Below are positions 62,853 to 64,000 of a stretch of DNA of 64,000 bases, one piece after another. This DNA comes from Dactylosporangium fulvum (lineage in GTDB: Bacteria > Actinomycetota > Actinomycetes > Mycobacteriales > Micromonosporaceae). Positions within the stretch are counted from its first letter, which is position 1. Every line of letters starts with the position of its first letter. The notes under the pieces were generated by a model, which made no database searches, was not told where the DNA came from, and saw only the letters and a list, made by a program, of their open reading frames with translations. Made by a program: the position numbers and the translations under genes. The DNA lies in NCBI RefSeq assembly GCF_025137375.1, contig NZ_CP073720.1:1078501-1142500 (forward strand), given 5' to 3'.

Positions 62853-63353
62853 TTACGACTCGGCCGGTGTCCTGCGGAACACGATCTGGCGGTACGACCA
62901 GAACCGGAACGCTGTGCCGAGCGCCATGCCGACAAGGTTCTTGGCGATGTTGTCCGCCAGCTTGGTCTCGAAGAAATGCCACGCCGCGCCGAGCACGTAG
63001 TGGCTGAACCACAGGCAGACCAGCGCGATGACCAGGCCGCCGACGTTGAAGAGGAAGTACAGCGAGTATTCGCGGCGGAGGTTGGTCCGCTCGCGGTCCC
63101 GCCAGGTCCAGAACCGGTTGCCGACGAACGCGACGGTCGCGGCCACGACCATCGAGACGGTCGCGGCGAGGAGGTTGTTGACCCCGCCGAAGAGCAGCAC
63201 GTTGAAAATCGTGAAGTCGACACCGAACGCGACGATGCCGACCGTGCCGAACTTCCCGAGCTCGTGGACAAGGTGCCCGAAGCGGGCGTAGAGACCGCGC
63301 AGCCCGCCCGGACGTGTTTCCGGGCCGGACGTCCTCGACTGCAACTCCGTCAC
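62853..63353 (-). CDS. GtrA family membrane protein, second
   Basis: This 166-residue GtrA paralogue has four TM helices (FGTVGIVAFGVDFTIFNVLL, VSMVVAATVAFVGNRFWTW, SLYFLFNVGGLVIALVCLW, IAKNLVGMALGTAFRFWSYR) and a short basic end. GTG 63353 is chosen because TACCCT (63366-63361) lies 7 nt upstream; the frame is open further but lacks coding bias there. With the copy at 62132 it may form a two-component flippase for polyprenyl-linked sugar. No glycosyltransferase is adjacent in the window. Confidence 0.9.
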   Translation of the reverse strand: MTELQSRTSGPETRPGGLRGLYARFGHLVHELGKFGTVGIVAFGVDFTIFNVLLFGGVNNLLAATVSMVVAATVAFVGNRFWTWRDRERTNLRREYSLYFLFNVGGLVIALVCLWFSHYVLGAAWHFFETKLADNIAKNLVGMALGTAFRFWSYRQIVFRRTPAES

Positions 63354-63644
63354 CTCGCAGAGGGTACGGCACCGCGCACCCCGGTGGGCCCCTGCGCCGC
63401 AGACCGTACGGTTTGCGCGATGATGCGCGTTCGGCGAAAAGTTCGCGCGAAATTCTGCGAATCGGCACGAGATTATCGTTGACTTGTGCAGCTTTTCACA
63501 AGCTCTCGCGATGCCCCGGCCGGGCTGCCGGTTTAGTCTGAGGCAAATCAGTTGGACGTTTCCACGGCGCGCTGGCTTCATCGCGTGCCGCGTTCCGGCA
63601 TACCCCGGAACTGCTGGGTCACTGTCGACCACGAGGAGTTCGTC
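63354..63644. promoter_or_regulatory. Control region between gtrA and pckA
   Basis: This 291-bp divergent intergenic region has a -35-like TTGACT at 63479-63484 and a 6-bp inverted repeat (CTTGTG 63483-63488, CACAAG 63497-63502). A -10-like TAGTCT lies near 63535-63540. These could belong to the pckA promoter, but spacing between the -35 and -10 candidates is not canonical, so the assignment is weak. Confidence 0.4.
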
Positions 63645-64000
63645 ATGTCCGCACCAACCACGATCCCCGGCCTCGATCAGGCGCCGACAGCACATCCCCG
63701 GCTGCTCGCCTGGATTCGCGAGGTCGCCGAGCTCACCAGACCCGAACGGGTGGTGTGGTGCGACGGTTCCCAGGACGAATGGCGGCGGATCACCGACGAA
63801 CTGGTCGAGACCGGTGCGCTGGTGCGTCTCGACGAGGCGAAGCGGCCGAACTCGTTCTGGGCTCGCACCGATCCGTCCGACGTCGCCCGCGTCGAGGAGC
63901 GCACCTTCATCTGCTCGGTCGACGAGGCCGACGCCGGGCCCACGAACAACTGGATGGCGCCCGACGAGATGAAGCGCCGCATGACCGAGCTCTACGACGG
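63645..64000 (+). CDS. pckA: Phosphoenolpyruvate carboxykinase (GTP), 5' part
   Basis: The first ~118 residues of a GTP-dependent PEPCK are present; the gene runs off the right edge. [20 protein letters not shown] and [19 protein letters not shown] are the family's N-terminal signature. [21 protein letters not shown] and [19 protein letters not shown] follow, and the final [16 protein letters not shown] leads into the active-site region outside the window. It converts oxaloacetate to PEP for gluconeogenesis. GAGGAG precedes ATG 63645 with about 8 nt spacing. Confidence 0.95.
   Translation, partial: MSAPTTIPGLDQAPTAHPRLLAWIREVAELTRPERVVWCDGSQDEWRRITDELVETGALVRLDEAKRPNSFWARTDPSDVARVEERTFICSVDEADAGPTNNWMAPDEMKRRMTELYD

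Overview
The window is about 70% GC with codons ending almost entirely in G or C, many GTG/TTG starts and many leaderless-looking genes. It carries a complete conservon (cvnABCD), a PEPCK(GTP) gene, DrrAB-type ABC genes, acyl-CoA carboxylase alpha/beta/epsilon subunits and DUF3152, DUF4349, DUF4272 and SCO6745-type proteins. This points to a filamentous actinobacterium, most likely of the Micromonosporaceae. That assignment rests on gene content only.

Layout. (1) 0.26-1.6 kb: a MerR regulator and a small membrane protein share a canonical MerR operator. (2) 1.7-11.9 kb: nucleoside uptake and salvage, with a BMP-type lipoprotein, ABC ATPase and two permeases, cytidine deaminase, thymidine phosphorylase and a cupin in one overlapping operon, followed by a DUF4272 protein, an RlmA-type rRNA methyltransferase and adenosine deaminase. 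(3) 12.1-20.5 kb: cvnABCD, facing a 1,076-residue protein whose N-terminus looks like an inactivated IS110-type transposase and whose C-terminus repeats the CvnA tail motif. (4) 20.7-28.8 kb: an acidic protein, two aldehyde dehydrogenase-like genes, deoC, upp, a GH26-like enzyme and a phosphohexomutase. DeoA, DeoC and the aldehyde dehydrogenase form a route from deoxyribonucleosides to glyceraldehyde-3-phosphate and acetate. (5) 28.8-46.8 kb: a membrane kinase, M20 hydrolase, degraded gene, DUF4349 lipoprotein, MBL protein/DNA glycosylase/RNA-ligase-like operon, a MITE-like palindrome, an LpdA-type flavoprotein, several small enzymes, a compact second threonyl-tRNA synthetase, DUF3152 protein, and an ECF sigma factor with a membrane partner. 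A 1.2 kb gene-less stretch of tandem repeats and palindromes follows. (6) 46.8-64 kb: scattered biotin-dependent acyl-CoA carboxylase genes (alpha, epsilon, beta and biotin ligase), PadR plus DrrAB, MFS, O-methyltransferase, Maf, MscL with a zinc ribbon, a large cell-wall/membrane protein, a second kinase, a PH-domain protein, two GtrA proteins and the start of pckA.

Most notable: a 21-codon Thr-rich leader peptide and intrinsic terminator before the second thrS, which look like a ribosome-mediated attenuator; the IS110-like/CvnA-tail fusion beside the conservon; a dispersed ~82-bp palindromic repeat present three times; a 160-bp near-perfect palindrome with CTAG flanks; a split ALDH16-like gene pair; and a short accE gene antisense to the end of mscL. 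No tRNA, rRNA, CRISPR array or intact transposon was seen.
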